Assembly (NCBI RefSeq): GCF_900114035.1
Contig: NZ_FORP01000006.1
Location: 1-64,000 of the forward strand
Direction of reading: 5' to 3'
Length of the DNA stretch: 64,000 nucleotides
Source of the DNA: Amycolatopsis sacchari
GTDB taxonomy: Bacteria > Actinomycetota > Actinomycetes > Mycobacteriales > Pseudonocardiaceae
Made by a program: the position numbers and the translations under genes. The notes beneath the pieces were generated by a model. The model had not been told where the DNA came from and did no database searches. It worked only from the letters and a program-made list of their open reading frames with translations. Numbering within the stretch: position 1 is the stretch's first letter; each line of letters begins with the position of its first letter. Positions 53,899-62,027 of the stretch are shown here, piece after piece.

Positions 53899-55599
53899 CT
53901 ACGGCACGACGGTGATGCGGTCCGCCGGTGGTGGGGCGATACCCGGGTGCGCACCGAGGTAGGCGGTCAGCGCGTCGAGGTCGACCGGACCACCCGTGAG
54001 GTCGGTGCCCTTGGTGAACTCGGTGAACCCGTCACCGCCCGCGGCGAGGAAGTTGTTCACCGACACCCGGTAGGTGGCGTTCGGGTCGACCGGCGTGCCA
54101 CCGACGGTGATGTTCGAGACGCGGGAACCGATCGGCGCGGACGCGGAGTACGTGTAGTGCAGCGTCGACGAGATCTGCAGGATCCGCGTCGTGGTCGCGG
54201 TCCACTGCTGCTCCAGCACGTTCTTCAGGTTCGCGCCGGTCAACGTGATGGTCTGCATGATGTTCGAGAACGGCTGCACGGTGAACGCCTCGCCGTAGGT
54301 GACGACACCGTCGCCTTCACCCGCGGGCGACGACGCGTACGTGAGGTCCGCGCGGATGCCGCCGGGGTTGGTGATGGCGATCTGTGCGTTGTTGCCCGCG
54401 GTGGCTTCGAGCTGCGCGTCCGCGATCACGTCGCCCAGTGCCGACTCGCCGGAGGCCGCGCCGGCCGCTTTGAGGTCGGCGGTGATGGTGCCGACCTGCC
54501 GGTTGGCGATGGGCGCCGATTCGGTCTTCGCCTTGTCGACGAGTTTCTGCACCGCCGGGTCCGGGGTGACGTCACGGGTGACGATTTCGTTGTGCGCCTT
54601 GGTCGCCGAGCGCACCACGTCCCGCGTCCGCGTGTCGATCTTCAGGTCCACGACCGAAAGCAGGCGCCCGAACGACGAGCCCTGGATGACCGGCCGCGGT
54701 TTGCCCTTGGGGTCGTTGATCACGCAGTTGTACTGCTGGTGGCTGTGGCCCGTGAAGATCGCGTCCACGCTCGCCGAAACACCCTTGGCGATCTGCGTCG
54801 CCGGACCCGGGGTGACCTTGCAGTCGTCCGGACCGCCGCCGCCGGTGTTGTCGCCCTGGTGCAGCAACACGACCTGGGCCTTGATCCCGAGCCTGTCGAG
54901 CCAGCCCGAGGTGCGGTTGATCGCCTCGACCTCGTCGCCGAACTTCAGCCCCTCGATCGCGGTCGGGGTGACGACGGTGGGCAGGTCCTCCAGCGTCGCG
55001 CCGATGACGCCGATCGGCACGCCACCGGAGACCTGCACCGTGAACGGCAGCAGCGCGGGCACCCCGTTGTCGAAGTACACGTTGCTGCCCAGGAACGGGA
55101 ACTTCGCGCCACGGAAGGAGTTCTCGTACTGGCAGCCGTCGGTGGGGTGGCAGCCGCCGAACTGCATGCGCTGCAGTTCCCGGTACCCCTCGTCGAACTC
55201 GTGGTTGCCGACGACGGAAGCGCGCACCCCGATCTCGTCGAGGAAGTCGATGGTCGGCTCGTCGTGGAACAGGGCCGAGGTCAGCGGGGACGCGCCCACG
55301 TTGTCGCCCGCGGACAGCAGCACCGAGTTCCGCACCTGCGCTTCGAGCTGCTTCACGTGCGTCGCGAGGTACGCGGCGCCGCCCGCGTCGACGGTGGTGC
55401 CGTTGGACAGCGTGATGCGCCCGGACGAACCCGACGGCGGTTCGAGGTTGCCGTGGAAGTCGTTGAAGGCGATCAACCGGACGTCGGTGGTGGGGACGGG
55501 TCGTTGTGCGGACGCCGGCGTGGCGGTGGCCACGGCGGCGGCGAGCACGGCAGCGGTGACGGCTACCGAGCGTCGCACAACGCGGGATGAAGAAGCCAT
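53899..55599 (-). CDS. Secreted 5'-nucleotidase/2',3'-cyclic phosphodiesterase family protein
   Basis: 566 residues. Signal peptide (SVAVTAAVLAAAVATATPASA), metallophosphatase domain with NDFHGN, GDNVGAS, GNHEFDEG and GHSHQQYN motifs, and the C-terminal nucleotidase domain (ITNPGGIRADL, YGEAFTVQPFSN). It releases phosphate from external nucleotides, fitting a phosphate-scavenging role near pst/phoU. GGAGG before the ATG at 55599. Confidence 0.93.
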   Translation of the reverse strand: MASSSRVVRRSVAVTAAVLAAAVATATPASAQRPVPTTDVRLIAFNDFHGNLEPPSGSSGRITLSNGTTVDAGGAAYLATHVKQLEAQVRNSVLLSAGDNVGASPLTSALFHDEPTIDFLDEIGVRASVVGNHEFDEGYRELQRMQFGGCHPTDGCQYENSFRGAKFPFLGSNVYFDNGVPALLPFTVQVSGGVPIGVIGATLEDLPTVVTPTAIEGLKFGDEVEAINRTSGWLDRLGIKAQVVLLHQGDNTGGGGPDDCKVTPGPATQIAKGVSASVDAIFTGHSHQQYNCVINDPKGKPRPVIQGSSFGRLLSVVDLKIDTRTRDVVRSATKAHNEIVTRDVTPDPAVQKLVDKAKTESAPIANRQVGTITADLKAAGAASGESALGDVIADAQLEATAGNNAQIAITNPGGIRADLTYASSPAGEGDGVVTYGEAFTVQPFSNIMQTITLTGANLKNVLEQQWTATTTRILQISSTLHYTYSASAPIGSRVSNITVGGTPVDPNATYRVSVNNFLAAGGDGFTEFTKGTDLTGGPVDLDALTAYLGAHPGIAPPPADRITVVP

Positions 55600-55777
55600 T
55601 TTTCCTCCGTAACGGGCAGAACCCGCAGGATCTTGCCTGCGCGGAGCGACAGAAACCAGAGCCGATAGGTGGAAGGTGGGTGAACGAACACGGATCGGCC
55701 ATCCGGCCGATGCGGGGCGCGGGCTTCCGGCTGCTCGACCGATCCGCGGCGCCACCCGGCCGACCTAGCGTCGGGGT

Positions 55778-56407
55778 ATGACATCAGCGCAGGTCAACGC
55801 ACTCCAGGCCGGGTTGCTCGGCTTCCTCGCCAGCTGGGCCGTCGTGCTCGTGCCGCAGCTGATCGTGCACCACGCCCGGTACGGCCGGGTGGTCGTGCGG
55901 CGGGTCGTCGCGACGGGAGCCGTGCTCTGCTACGGCTGGCTGGCGTTCGCGGTGGTCTTCCTGCCGCTGCCGGGGCCGAGGGCGCGGCACCTCGTGCAGA
56001 GCGTCCAGCTGGTGCCGTTCCAGTGGATCGCGGACGTGCACCGGGACGCGGCCGGCTCCGGGCTGCTCGCGGAACTGAGCACCACGGCGTTCGAGCAGAT
56101 GGCGCTGAACGTCCTGCTGTTCGTGCCGTTCGGGCTCTTCGCGCGGCTGCTGTGGCGGCGCGGTTTCGCCGGGACGGTGCTGCTGGGCTTCGCGGCCTCG
56201 TTCGCCGTCGAGGTCACGCAGCTGACGGCGAACTGGGGGACGGCGCCGTTCCAGTACCGGATCTTCGACGTCGACGACCTGATCACCAACACCAGCGGCG
56301 CGGCGCTGGGCTGGATCGCCGCGGCGAGCTACCTCGCGCTGCGGACTTCAGCGGTCCGTGCGGAGACGCGACGGAGCGAGCGGGTCCACCTCACCGAGGC
56401 GCGCTAG
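55778..56407 (+). CDS. VanZ-family membrane protein
   Basis: 209 residues, about five membrane segments. The VanZ pattern is FEQMALNVLLFVPFGLF and EVTQLTANWGTAPFQYRIFDVDDLITNTSGAALGW in parts. VanZ relatives affect glycopeptide or antibiotic resistance by unclear means. TAGCGT lies 6 nt before the ATG, so it is leaderless. The 3' end overlaps a small convergent gene by 60 bp. Confidence 0.88.
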   Translation: MTSAQVNALQAGLLGFLASWAVVLVPQLIVHHARYGRVVVRRVVATGAVLCYGWLAFAVVFLPLPGPRARHLVQSVQLVPFQWIADVHRDAAGSGLLAELSTTAFEQMALNVLLFVPFGLFARLLWRRGFAGTVLLGFAASFAVEVTQLTANWGTAPFQYRIFDVDDLITNTSGAALGWIAAASYLALRTSAVRAETRRSERVHLTEAR

Positions 56408-56524
56408 ACGCGCCGCGCGCTGCACAGCGCGGCGATGAGCGGCCCGCCGGTCCTCGAGCGCCACCACGAGCGTGGCGATCGCGAAGAACAGCACTACGAG
56501 GCCCAGGACGATCGCGAGTTCCAC
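56348..56524 (-). CDS. Small membrane protein overlapping vanZ
   Basis: 58 residues from a GTG at 56524: a membrane segment (LAIVLGLVVLFFAIATLVVA) then a basic, Arg-rich cytoplasmic tail (EDRRAAHRRAVQRAARLARL). AAGGGAGG lies 4-5 nt before the GTG, a strong ribosome site. The last 60 bp overlap the vanZ end antisense. The function is unknown. Confidence 0.55.
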   Translation of the reverse strand: MELAIVLGLVVLFFAIATLVVALEDRRAAHRRAVQRAARLARLGEVDPLAPSRLRTDR

Positions 56525-56585
56525 GCCGCCTCCCTTGGCGTCGTCCTTGTGTGGCAGATCACACAGAGTACGCCTGTGGTGTGCT

Positions 56586-57218
56586 TTACGCCACCTTTGC
56601 CGCGAACCAGGACTCCTCGGGCGAGAGGAAGCCGTCGAACGCGAGCCCCGCGTCGGCGAGCAGAGCTGTGAGCTGCGGTTCGGTGAGCCGCCTCGCGGTG
56701 AAGGCCTGCGTCCACGTCGAGGCGCCTGCCTCGTACCGGACCGCCGCGCTCAGCAGGTCGCCCTGGCGCTCGACGCCGGACAGCTCGACCCGCACCTCAC
56801 CGAAGTAGCCGCCCATCCCGTCCGCGACCGTGTCGAACCAGGACGGGGGGTGCCACTGCACGACCGCCCGGCCCGTCGGTGACAGGTGCCGTGCGACCGC
56901 CGCGAGCAGCGGCGCGCCGTGCGGCTGGTTGACCAGGTGGCTCGCGAGCAACACGGCCTCGAACCGCTGGTCCAGCCGCAGGTCCTCGATCCGGGAGAGG
57001 ACCGCCTCGGTGCGCACGTGCGCGAGCATCTCGGGCGAATCGTCGACGGCGACGACCGGGTGGCCGAGCTCCTGCAGGCGGTGGGCGATCCGCCCGGTCC
57101 CGCAGCCGAGGTCGAGCACGGCGGCTCCCGACGGGACCGCGGCGTGCACGATCTCCGCCTCCCCGTCGGGCGGGAGGAGCCGGTAGAGGTCGACGGAACA
57201 GCCGTCCGCGGTGGTCAT
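56586..57218 (-). CDS. Class I SAM-dependent methyltransferase
   Basis: 210 residues. SAM motif I is VLDLGCGTGRIAHRL, motif II VVAVDDSPEM. The start (CSVDLYRLLPPDGEAE) is typical of small-molecule methyltransferases of unknown substrate. CACTCT lies 6 nt before the ATG, so it is probably leaderless. Confidence 0.88.
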   Translation of the reverse strand: MTTADGCSVDLYRLLPPDGEAEIVHAAVPSGAAVLDLGCGTGRIAHRLQELGHPVVAVDDSPEMLAHVRTEAVLSRIEDLRLDQRFEAVLLASHLVNQPHGAPLLAAVARHLSPTGRAVVQWHPPSWFDTVADGMGGYFGEVRVELSGVERQGDLLSAAVRYEAGASTWTQAFTARRLTEPQLTALLADAGLAFDGFLSPEESWFAAKVA

Positions 57219-57230
57219 GCCCCCAGAGTG

Positions 57231-57584
57231 TCACCGCGGGGGCAGCACGCAGAACTCGTTGCCCTCCGGGTCGGTCAGCACGACCCACGGGAAGTCCGGC
57301 TCGTCCGACACGACCTCCGCGCCGAGGTCCACGAGGCGGCGCACCTCGTCGGCCTGGCTGCCCTCGTCCGGGCGCAGGTCGAGGTGCAGGCGGTTCTTCA
57401 CCACCTTGTCCTCGCCGACCGGCTGGAAGAGCACGATCGGCTCGCCCTGGAGCTGGACGTATTCGACGCCTTTCGCGTCCTGCCAGCGCTTCGTCTCGCG
57501 GTGGCCGAGCGCCTCGCGCCAGAACGCGGCGAGCGCTTCCGCGTCGTGGCAGTCCACCGCGACGGCTACGATCCGGCTGCTCAT
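57231..57584 (-). CDS. VOC-family (glyoxalase-like) protein
   Basis: 117 residues, one VOC repeat pair (VAVAVDCHDAEALAAFWREAL; PWVVLTDPEGNEFCVLPPR). Members bind metals or drugs; the role is unknown. GGGAGG precedes the ATG. The start codon overlaps that of the divergent mug gene in the shared CATG. Confidence 0.88.
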   Translation of the reverse strand: MSSRIVAVAVDCHDAEALAAFWREALGHRETKRWQDAKGVEYVQLQGEPIVLFQPVGEDKVVKNRLHLDLRPDEGSQADEVRRLVDLGAEVVSDEPDFPWVVLTDPEGNEFCVLPPR

Positions 57585-58137
57585 GACTTCCTCCCGACCG
57601 ACCAAGGACCAGCTGGCCGCCGCGCACGGCACGACGATCCCGGACGTCATCGCCCCCGGCCTGCGCGTGCTGTTCTGCGGGATCAACCCGGGGCTGTACT
57701 CCGGCGCCACCGGGTACCACTTCGCCCGTCCGGGTAACCGGTTCTGGCCCGCGCTGCACGCGAGCGGCTTCACCCCGCGCCGCTTCGACCCCAGCGAGCA
57801 GGCGGAACTGCCGGCACTCGGGCTCGGCATCACGAACCTCGTCGCCCGCGCGACCGCCCGTGCCGACGAGCTGACCGCCGACGAACTGCGCGAGGGCGGC
57901 GAGATCCTCGTGCGGAAGATCGAGCGGTACCGGCCGCGCTGCCTCGCCGTCGTCGGCGTCACCGCGTACCGCACGGCCTTCGGTCACCCGAAGGCGCGAG
58001 TGGGCCTTCAGCCGGATTCGGTTGGCGAAACCGCCGTTTGGGTACTGCCGAACCCGAGTGGCTTGAACGCCCACTGGACGCCCGCGACGCTCGCCGAGGA
58101 GTTCGCTGAACTCCGTTCAAATTTCTACTCAGAGTAG
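57583..58137 (+). CDS. mug: G/U mismatch-specific uracil-DNA glycosylase (Mug)
   Basis: 184 residues. Family-2 uracil glycosylase: FCGINPGLYSGATGYHFARP, PGNRFWPAL and LPNPSGLNAHW. It removes uracil or ethenocytosine opposite G. The N-terminus (RPTKDQLAAAHGTTIPDVIAPGL) matches the family, so the ATG at 57583 is right. It has no space for its own promoter: it shares CATG with the VOC start codon. Confidence 0.93.
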   Translation: MTSSRPTKDQLAAAHGTTIPDVIAPGLRVLFCGINPGLYSGATGYHFARPGNRFWPALHASGFTPRRFDPSEQAELPALGLGITNLVARATARADELTADELREGGEILVRKIERYRPRCLAVVGVTAYRTAFGHPKARVGLQPDSVGETAVWVLPNPSGLNAHWTPATLAEEFAELRSNFYSE

Positions 58138-58156
58138 TCCCGTTCTCAGCTGGGTG

Positions 58157-58180
58157 AACCCGCGTCACACCTGACGGGTT
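58157..58180 (+). terminator. Hairpin downstream of mug
   Basis: AACCC and GTCA (58157-58167) pair with TGAC and GGGTT (58172-58180). No T run. Probably the end of the mug transcript. Confidence 0.4.
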
Positions 58181-58335
58181 GGCTACTCCCACAATGGACG
58201 AGGTGTCAGGCTCGGCCGGTCCCAGCAGGGGGGATCGGACTGTGGCGCCGGTGCAGCCCGGGAGGGCCGTCGAGGGGGCGGCCGTCCCGGGGCGGCGCGC
58301 ACCCCGGGGACTGACCGTGCGAGACGGAGTTGTTC
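58181..58335. other. GC-rich leader of the LuxR-type gene
   Basis: Contains a CCCGGGG/CCCCGGG hairpin (58286-58292 with 58302-58308) close to the ribosome site of the next gene. It may lower translation. No gene seen. Confidence 0.3.
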
Positions 58336-59112
58336 ATGACGCGCAGTAACGAGCCCAGCCGGGCACCGCAGGGCTCGCCACCGGTCCGCAGCCTCGGCAT
58401 CGCCGCCGTCGACCCGGTGCCGTTCTGCCGCGAAGGTCTGTCCGCGATCGTCCAGCGGACCCCGGGCCTGCACTGGGCCGGGCACGCCGGGAACCCGCAC
58501 GCCGCGCTCCAGCTCGCCGAGCAGGTGCACCCCGACGTGATCCTGCTCGACTCCGGCCTCGACCCGCACGGGCACCTGACGAAGTTGCTGGTCAACGGCG
58601 ACGCGTCGCTCCTGGTGGTCCTGCTCGTCCGGGAGTCCCACCGCACGGCGCCGTTCCTGCAGGCCGCGATGCTCGCGGGCACGCACGGCGTCCTGCCGCG
58701 GACGGCCGAGGCACGCAGGCTGGTCGAGGCGATCCGCCGGGTGCAGCTCGACCGGCGCTACCTCGACCCGGCGCTCGCCCCGCTCGTGACCCAGCGCCAG
58801 GGGCTGCGGCCGGGCGAACCCGTCGTCGCGACGCAGCGGCCGCGGATGCCGTTGTCGCGCCGGGAGTTCCAGGTGCTCCAGCTGGTCGCGGAGGGCCTGG
58901 AGAACGCGGCGATCGCCAAGATCCTCTACCTGTCGGTCGAAACCGTGCGCACCCACGTCAAGAGCATCCTGCGCAAGCTCTCCGCGCGGGACCGCACGCA
59001 CGCCGTCACGATCGCGTTCCGCGGCGGCATCCTCATCGCGCAGCCCGACGACGGCACGGAGGGCCAGACGCCCGCACCCCCGTCCGGGATGGTGGAGCAG
59101 CGCGCCCGCTGA
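58336..59112 (+). CDS. LuxR-type response regulator with degenerate receiver
   Basis: 258 residues. The receiver keeps one Asp (DVILLDSGLD) but has only a single acidic residue in AVDPVPFCREGL and no clear Lys at the end, so phosphorylation is doubtful. The LuxR helix-turn-helix is complete (LSRREFQVLQLVAEGLENAAIAKIL then VETVRTHVKSILRKLSARDR). GGAG lies before the ATG at 58336. No partner kinase nearby. Confidence 0.88.
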   Translation: MTRSNEPSRAPQGSPPVRSLGIAAVDPVPFCREGLSAIVQRTPGLHWAGHAGNPHAALQLAEQVHPDVILLDSGLDPHGHLTKLLVNGDASLLVVLLVRESHRTAPFLQAAMLAGTHGVLPRTAEARRLVEAIRRVQLDRRYLDPALAPLVTQRQGLRPGEPVVATQRPRMPLSRREFQVLQLVAEGLENAAIAKILYLSVETVRTHVKSILRKLSARDRTHAVTIAFRGGILIAQPDDGTEGQTPAPPSGMVEQRAR

Positions 59113-59154
59113 CGTGCTCCGCCGGTCACAACCGGCTGGATCTCCTTGCCCCAG

Positions 59155-59183
59155 TTACCCACAGGTAATATCCTGAAGTTACC
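59155..59183 (+). promoter_or_regulatory. Operator-like repeat over the -10 of the acyl-CoA dehydrogenase gene
   Basis: TTACCCACAGGTAA (59155-59168, an inverted repeat with a 4 bp centre) overlaps TAATAT (59166-59171), the probable -10. A further TTACC lies at 59179-59183. Binding here would block transcription. Confidence 0.5.
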
Positions 59184-59246
59184 GGCCAGTAGGGGACACC
59201 AGCATGCGCCCAGCCGGAAGACCCGATGACCAACGGAGCGAACGAC

Positions 59247-61088
59247 ATGGGCCACTACAAGAGCAACGTCCGAGACCTGGAGTTCAACCTCTTCGAGGTG
59301 CTCGGCGTCCAGAACCGCCTCGGCAAGGGCGTACTCGCGGACTCCGACGAGGAGACCGCGCGCGGCGCGCTGCACGAGCTGAACAACCTGGCCGTGGGCC
59401 CGCTGGCGGAGTCGTTCGCCGACGCGGACCGCAACCCGCCGGTGTACGACCCGAAGACGTTCTCGGCGAAGCTGCCCGAGTCGTTCAAGAAGAGCTACCA
59501 GCAGCTGTGGGACGGCGAGTGGTGGCGGCTGGGCCTGACCAACGACCTCGGCGGCCTCGGCCTGCCGCCGACCGTGCAGTGGGCGGCCTCCGAGCTGATC
59601 CTCGGCGCCAACCCGGCCCTGTTCATGTACATGGCGGGCCCGAACTTCGCGATGATCCTCGACCGCAACGGCACCGAGGAGCAGAAGCGCTGGGCGCGGA
59701 TCATGATCGACCGCGGCTGGGGCGCCACGATGGTGCTCACCGAGCCCGACGCGGGTTCCGACGTCGGCGCGGGCCGCACCAAGGCCGTGCGGCAGGAGGA
59801 CGGCTCCTGGCACCTCGACGGGGTGAAGCGGTTCATCACCTCGGGTGACCAGGACATGACCGAGAACATCATGCACCTGGTGCTGGCCCGCCCCGAGGGC
59901 CCCGGCATCGAGCCCAAGCCCGGCACCAAGGGCCTGTCGCTGTTCCTGGTGCCGAAGTTCCACTTCGACACCAACACCGGCGAGCTGGGTGAGCGCAACG
60001 GCGTGTTCGTCACCAACGTCGAGCACAAGATGGGCCTGAAGGTCTCCACGACCTGCGAGGTGACCTTCGGCCAGCACGGCACCCCCGCCAAGGGCTGGCT
60101 GCTGGGCGAGGTGCACGACGGCATCGCGCAGATGTTCCAGGTCATCGAGTACGCCCGGATGATGGTGGGCACCAAGGCGATCGCCACCCTGTCCACCGGC
60201 TACCTCAACGCGCTGGAGTTCGCCAAGGAGCGCGTGCAGGGCGCCGACCTGACCCAGATGACGGACAAGACCGCGCCCCGGGTCACCATCACCCACCACC
60301 CCGACGTGCGCCGCTCGCTGATGCTGCAGAAGGCCTACGCCGAGGGCCTGCGCGCCGTCTACCTCTACACGGCGTCGTTCCAGGACCAGGTGTGGACCGG
60401 CGAGGGCGACGAGGAGACGCTCAAGCTGGCCGAGCGGGTCAACGACCTGCTGCTGCCGATCGTCAAGGGCGTGGGCTCGGAGCGCGCGACCGAGCAGCTG
60501 GTGCAGTCGCTGCAGACCCTGGGCGGCTCGGGCTTCCTGCAGGACTACCCGCTGGAGCAGTACATCCGCGACTCGAAGATCGACTCGCTGTACGAGGGCA
60601 CCACCGCGATCCAGTCGCAGGACTTCTTCTTCCGCAAGATCATCCGCGACAAGGGTGTGGCGCTGGGCTACATCGCGGGCGAGATCACGAAGTTCATCGA
60701 CTCCGAGGCGGGCAACGGGCGGCTGAAGAACGAGCGGCAGCTGCTCAAGCAGGCCCTCGAGGACGTGCAGGGCATGCTCGGCGCGATGATCGGCTACCTG
60801 ACCTCGGCGCAGGAGGACATCACCAACCTGTACAAGGTCGGCCAGCACACCGTGCGGCTGCTGATGTCCGCCGGTGACCTGCTCGTCGGCTGGCAGCTGC
60901 TGCGCCAGGCCGAGATCGCGCTGGCCAAGCTCGACACCGCCTCCGCCAAGGACCAGGCCTTCTACCAGGGCAAGCTCGCGGTGGCGTCGTTCTTCGCCAA
61001 GACCGTGCTGCCCGAGCTGACCGCGCGCCGCGCGGTCGTCGAAGCCGCGGACAACGACCTCATGGAGGTTCCGGAAGCCGCGTTCTGA
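59247..61088 (+). CDS. Acyl-CoA dehydrogenase, FadE5-like
   Basis: 613 residues, the long type. Start [18 protein letters not shown], as in mycobacterial FadE5. [14 protein letters not shown] is the flavin and substrate region, and the catalytic Glu is expected in [18 protein letters not shown]. It introduces the alpha-beta double bond in acyl-CoA of broad chain length. An ATG at 59226 also has a ribosome site; the family start favours 59247. Confidence 0.93.
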   Translation: MGHYKSNVRDLEFNLFEVLGVQNRLGKGVLADSDEETARGALHELNNLAVGPLAESFADADRNPPVYDPKTFSAKLPESFKKSYQQLWDGEWWRLGLTNDLGGLGLPPTVQWAASELILGANPALFMYMAGPNFAMILDRNGTEEQKRWARIMIDRGWGATMVLTEPDAGSDVGAGRTKAVRQEDGSWHLDGVKRFITSGDQDMTENIMHLVLARPEGPGIEPKPGTKGLSLFLVPKFHFDTNTGELGERNGVFVTNVEHKMGLKVSTTCEVTFGQHGTPAKGWLLGEVHDGIAQMFQVIEYARMMVGTKAIATLSTGYLNALEFAKERVQGADLTQMTDKTAPRVTITHHPDVRRSLMLQKAYAEGLRAVYLYTASFQDQVWTGEGDEETLKLAERVNDLLLPIVKGVGSERATEQLVQSLQTLGGSGFLQDYPLEQYIRDSKIDSLYEGTTAIQSQDFFFRKIIRDKGVALGYIAGEITKFIDSEAGNGRLKNERQLLKQALEDVQGMLGAMIGYLTSAQEDITNLYKVGQHTVRLLMSAGDLLVGWQLLRQAEIALAKLDTASAKDQAFYQGKLAVASFFAKTVLPELTARRAVVEAADNDLMEVPEAAF

Positions 61089-61102
61089 CCGGTCCCCGTG
61101 GG

Positions 61103-61133
61103 AAGGGCCCCGTCCTCGTGACGGGGCCCTTTC
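61103..61133 (+). terminator. Terminator of the acyl-CoA dehydrogenase gene
   Basis: Perfect 10 bp stem (61105-61114 with 61120-61129) then TTTCTC. Confidence 0.8.
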
Positions 61134-61208
61134 TCATTTCCACAACAGGAGGTTTGCCGGAGGAACCGCCGCGGTACCCCCTGGGGGCCAGCGACATAAG
61201 GAGTTTCG

Positions 61209-61484
61209 ATGACCATTGGCGGAATCATCTCGGCGATCGTCGTCGGTCTGATCATCGGTGCGCTCGGTCGCCTGCTCGCCCCCGGCAAGCAGAGCATCCC
61301 GATCTGGCTGACGATCGTGATCGGCATCATCGCCGCGTTCATCGGTACGGCGATCGCGCGGGGCATCGGTTACGCGGACACCGACGGCATCGACTGGCTG
61401 GAAGTGCTCACCCAGGTGGTGCTGGCCGCGATCGGGGTCTCGCTGGCGAGCGGCATGTACGGCCGCCGCAACTTGACCAGGTAG
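61209..61484 (+). CDS. GlsB/YeaQ/YmgE-family membrane protein
   Basis: 91 residues, three membrane segments. GGIISAIVVGLIIGALGRLLAPG is the family start. Transglycosylase-associated or stress-response protein of unknown mechanism. AAGGAG before the ATG and a strong terminator after. Confidence 0.9.
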   Translation: MTIGGIISAIVVGLIIGALGRLLAPGKQSIPIWLTIVIGIIAAFIGTAIARGIGYADTDGIDWLEVLTQVVLAAIGVSLASGMYGRRNLTR

Positions 61485-61506
61485 AAGGACCAACCCTCCG
61501 GTAACC

Positions 61507-61549
61507 GGGTGGGGAGGGCGCGGCGGGGCGCCCTCCCCACCCTTTTTTT
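61507..61549 (+). terminator. Strong terminator of the GlsB-type gene
   Basis: Perfect 15 bp stem (61507-61521 with 61528-61542), 6 nt loop, then seven T (61543-61549). The T run ends at the stop codon of the convergent gene. Confidence 0.92.
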
Positions 61550-61917
61550 CATTTCCGGAACACCGCGCAGGCCACTGCGACGTAGGACTTCTGCGGCGTC
61601 CGCCAGGCCACCTCGGCCCAGCGGTTGTCCTTCACCTGCTTGCCGTCCGCCCCGACGCAGCTGTACTCGCCGCCCGTCACGTACGGCCCGCACGGCACGT
61701 CCGTCGCGCTCACGCACGTCGTGTAGTTGTTGCAGGTCAGCGTGCCCAGCAGGGCGGAGCCGGGATCGGCCGCCGCCCGCACGTTGAGCCTGCAGTCGTT
61801 CGCCGGCGAGGCGTGCACCAGCGCCGGTTCGGCTTCCGCGGCACCCGCCGCCTGCGGCACGGCCAGCACCGCCCCCGCCACCCCCGCGCACACGACGAAC
61901 ACCTTGGCGGACCTCAA
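61549..61917 (-). CDS. Secreted Cys-rich small protein
   Basis: 122 residues from a TTG at 61917 with GGGAGG 8 nt upstream. Signal peptide (VFVVCAGVAGAVLAVPQAAGA) and a mature domain with six Cys residues. The fold resembles bacterial SH3 (DCRLNVRAAADPGSALLGTL). It may bind the cell wall; function unknown. Confidence 0.75.
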   Translation of the reverse strand: MRSAKVFVVCAGVAGAVLAVPQAAGAAEAEPALVHASPANDCRLNVRAAADPGSALLGTLTCNNYTTCVSATDVPCGPYVTGGEYSCVGADGKQVKDNRWAEVAWRTPQKSYVAVACAVFRK

Positions 61918-62027
61918 GACACCAACCTCCCAGAAACACTCCGTGACACCAGGACGACGGTGAGTATGGCCCCGCGGGCACCGCGTTCCGCCAGGGTTCC
62001 GGGGCGATTTCCCCCGGACGTGCTGCC

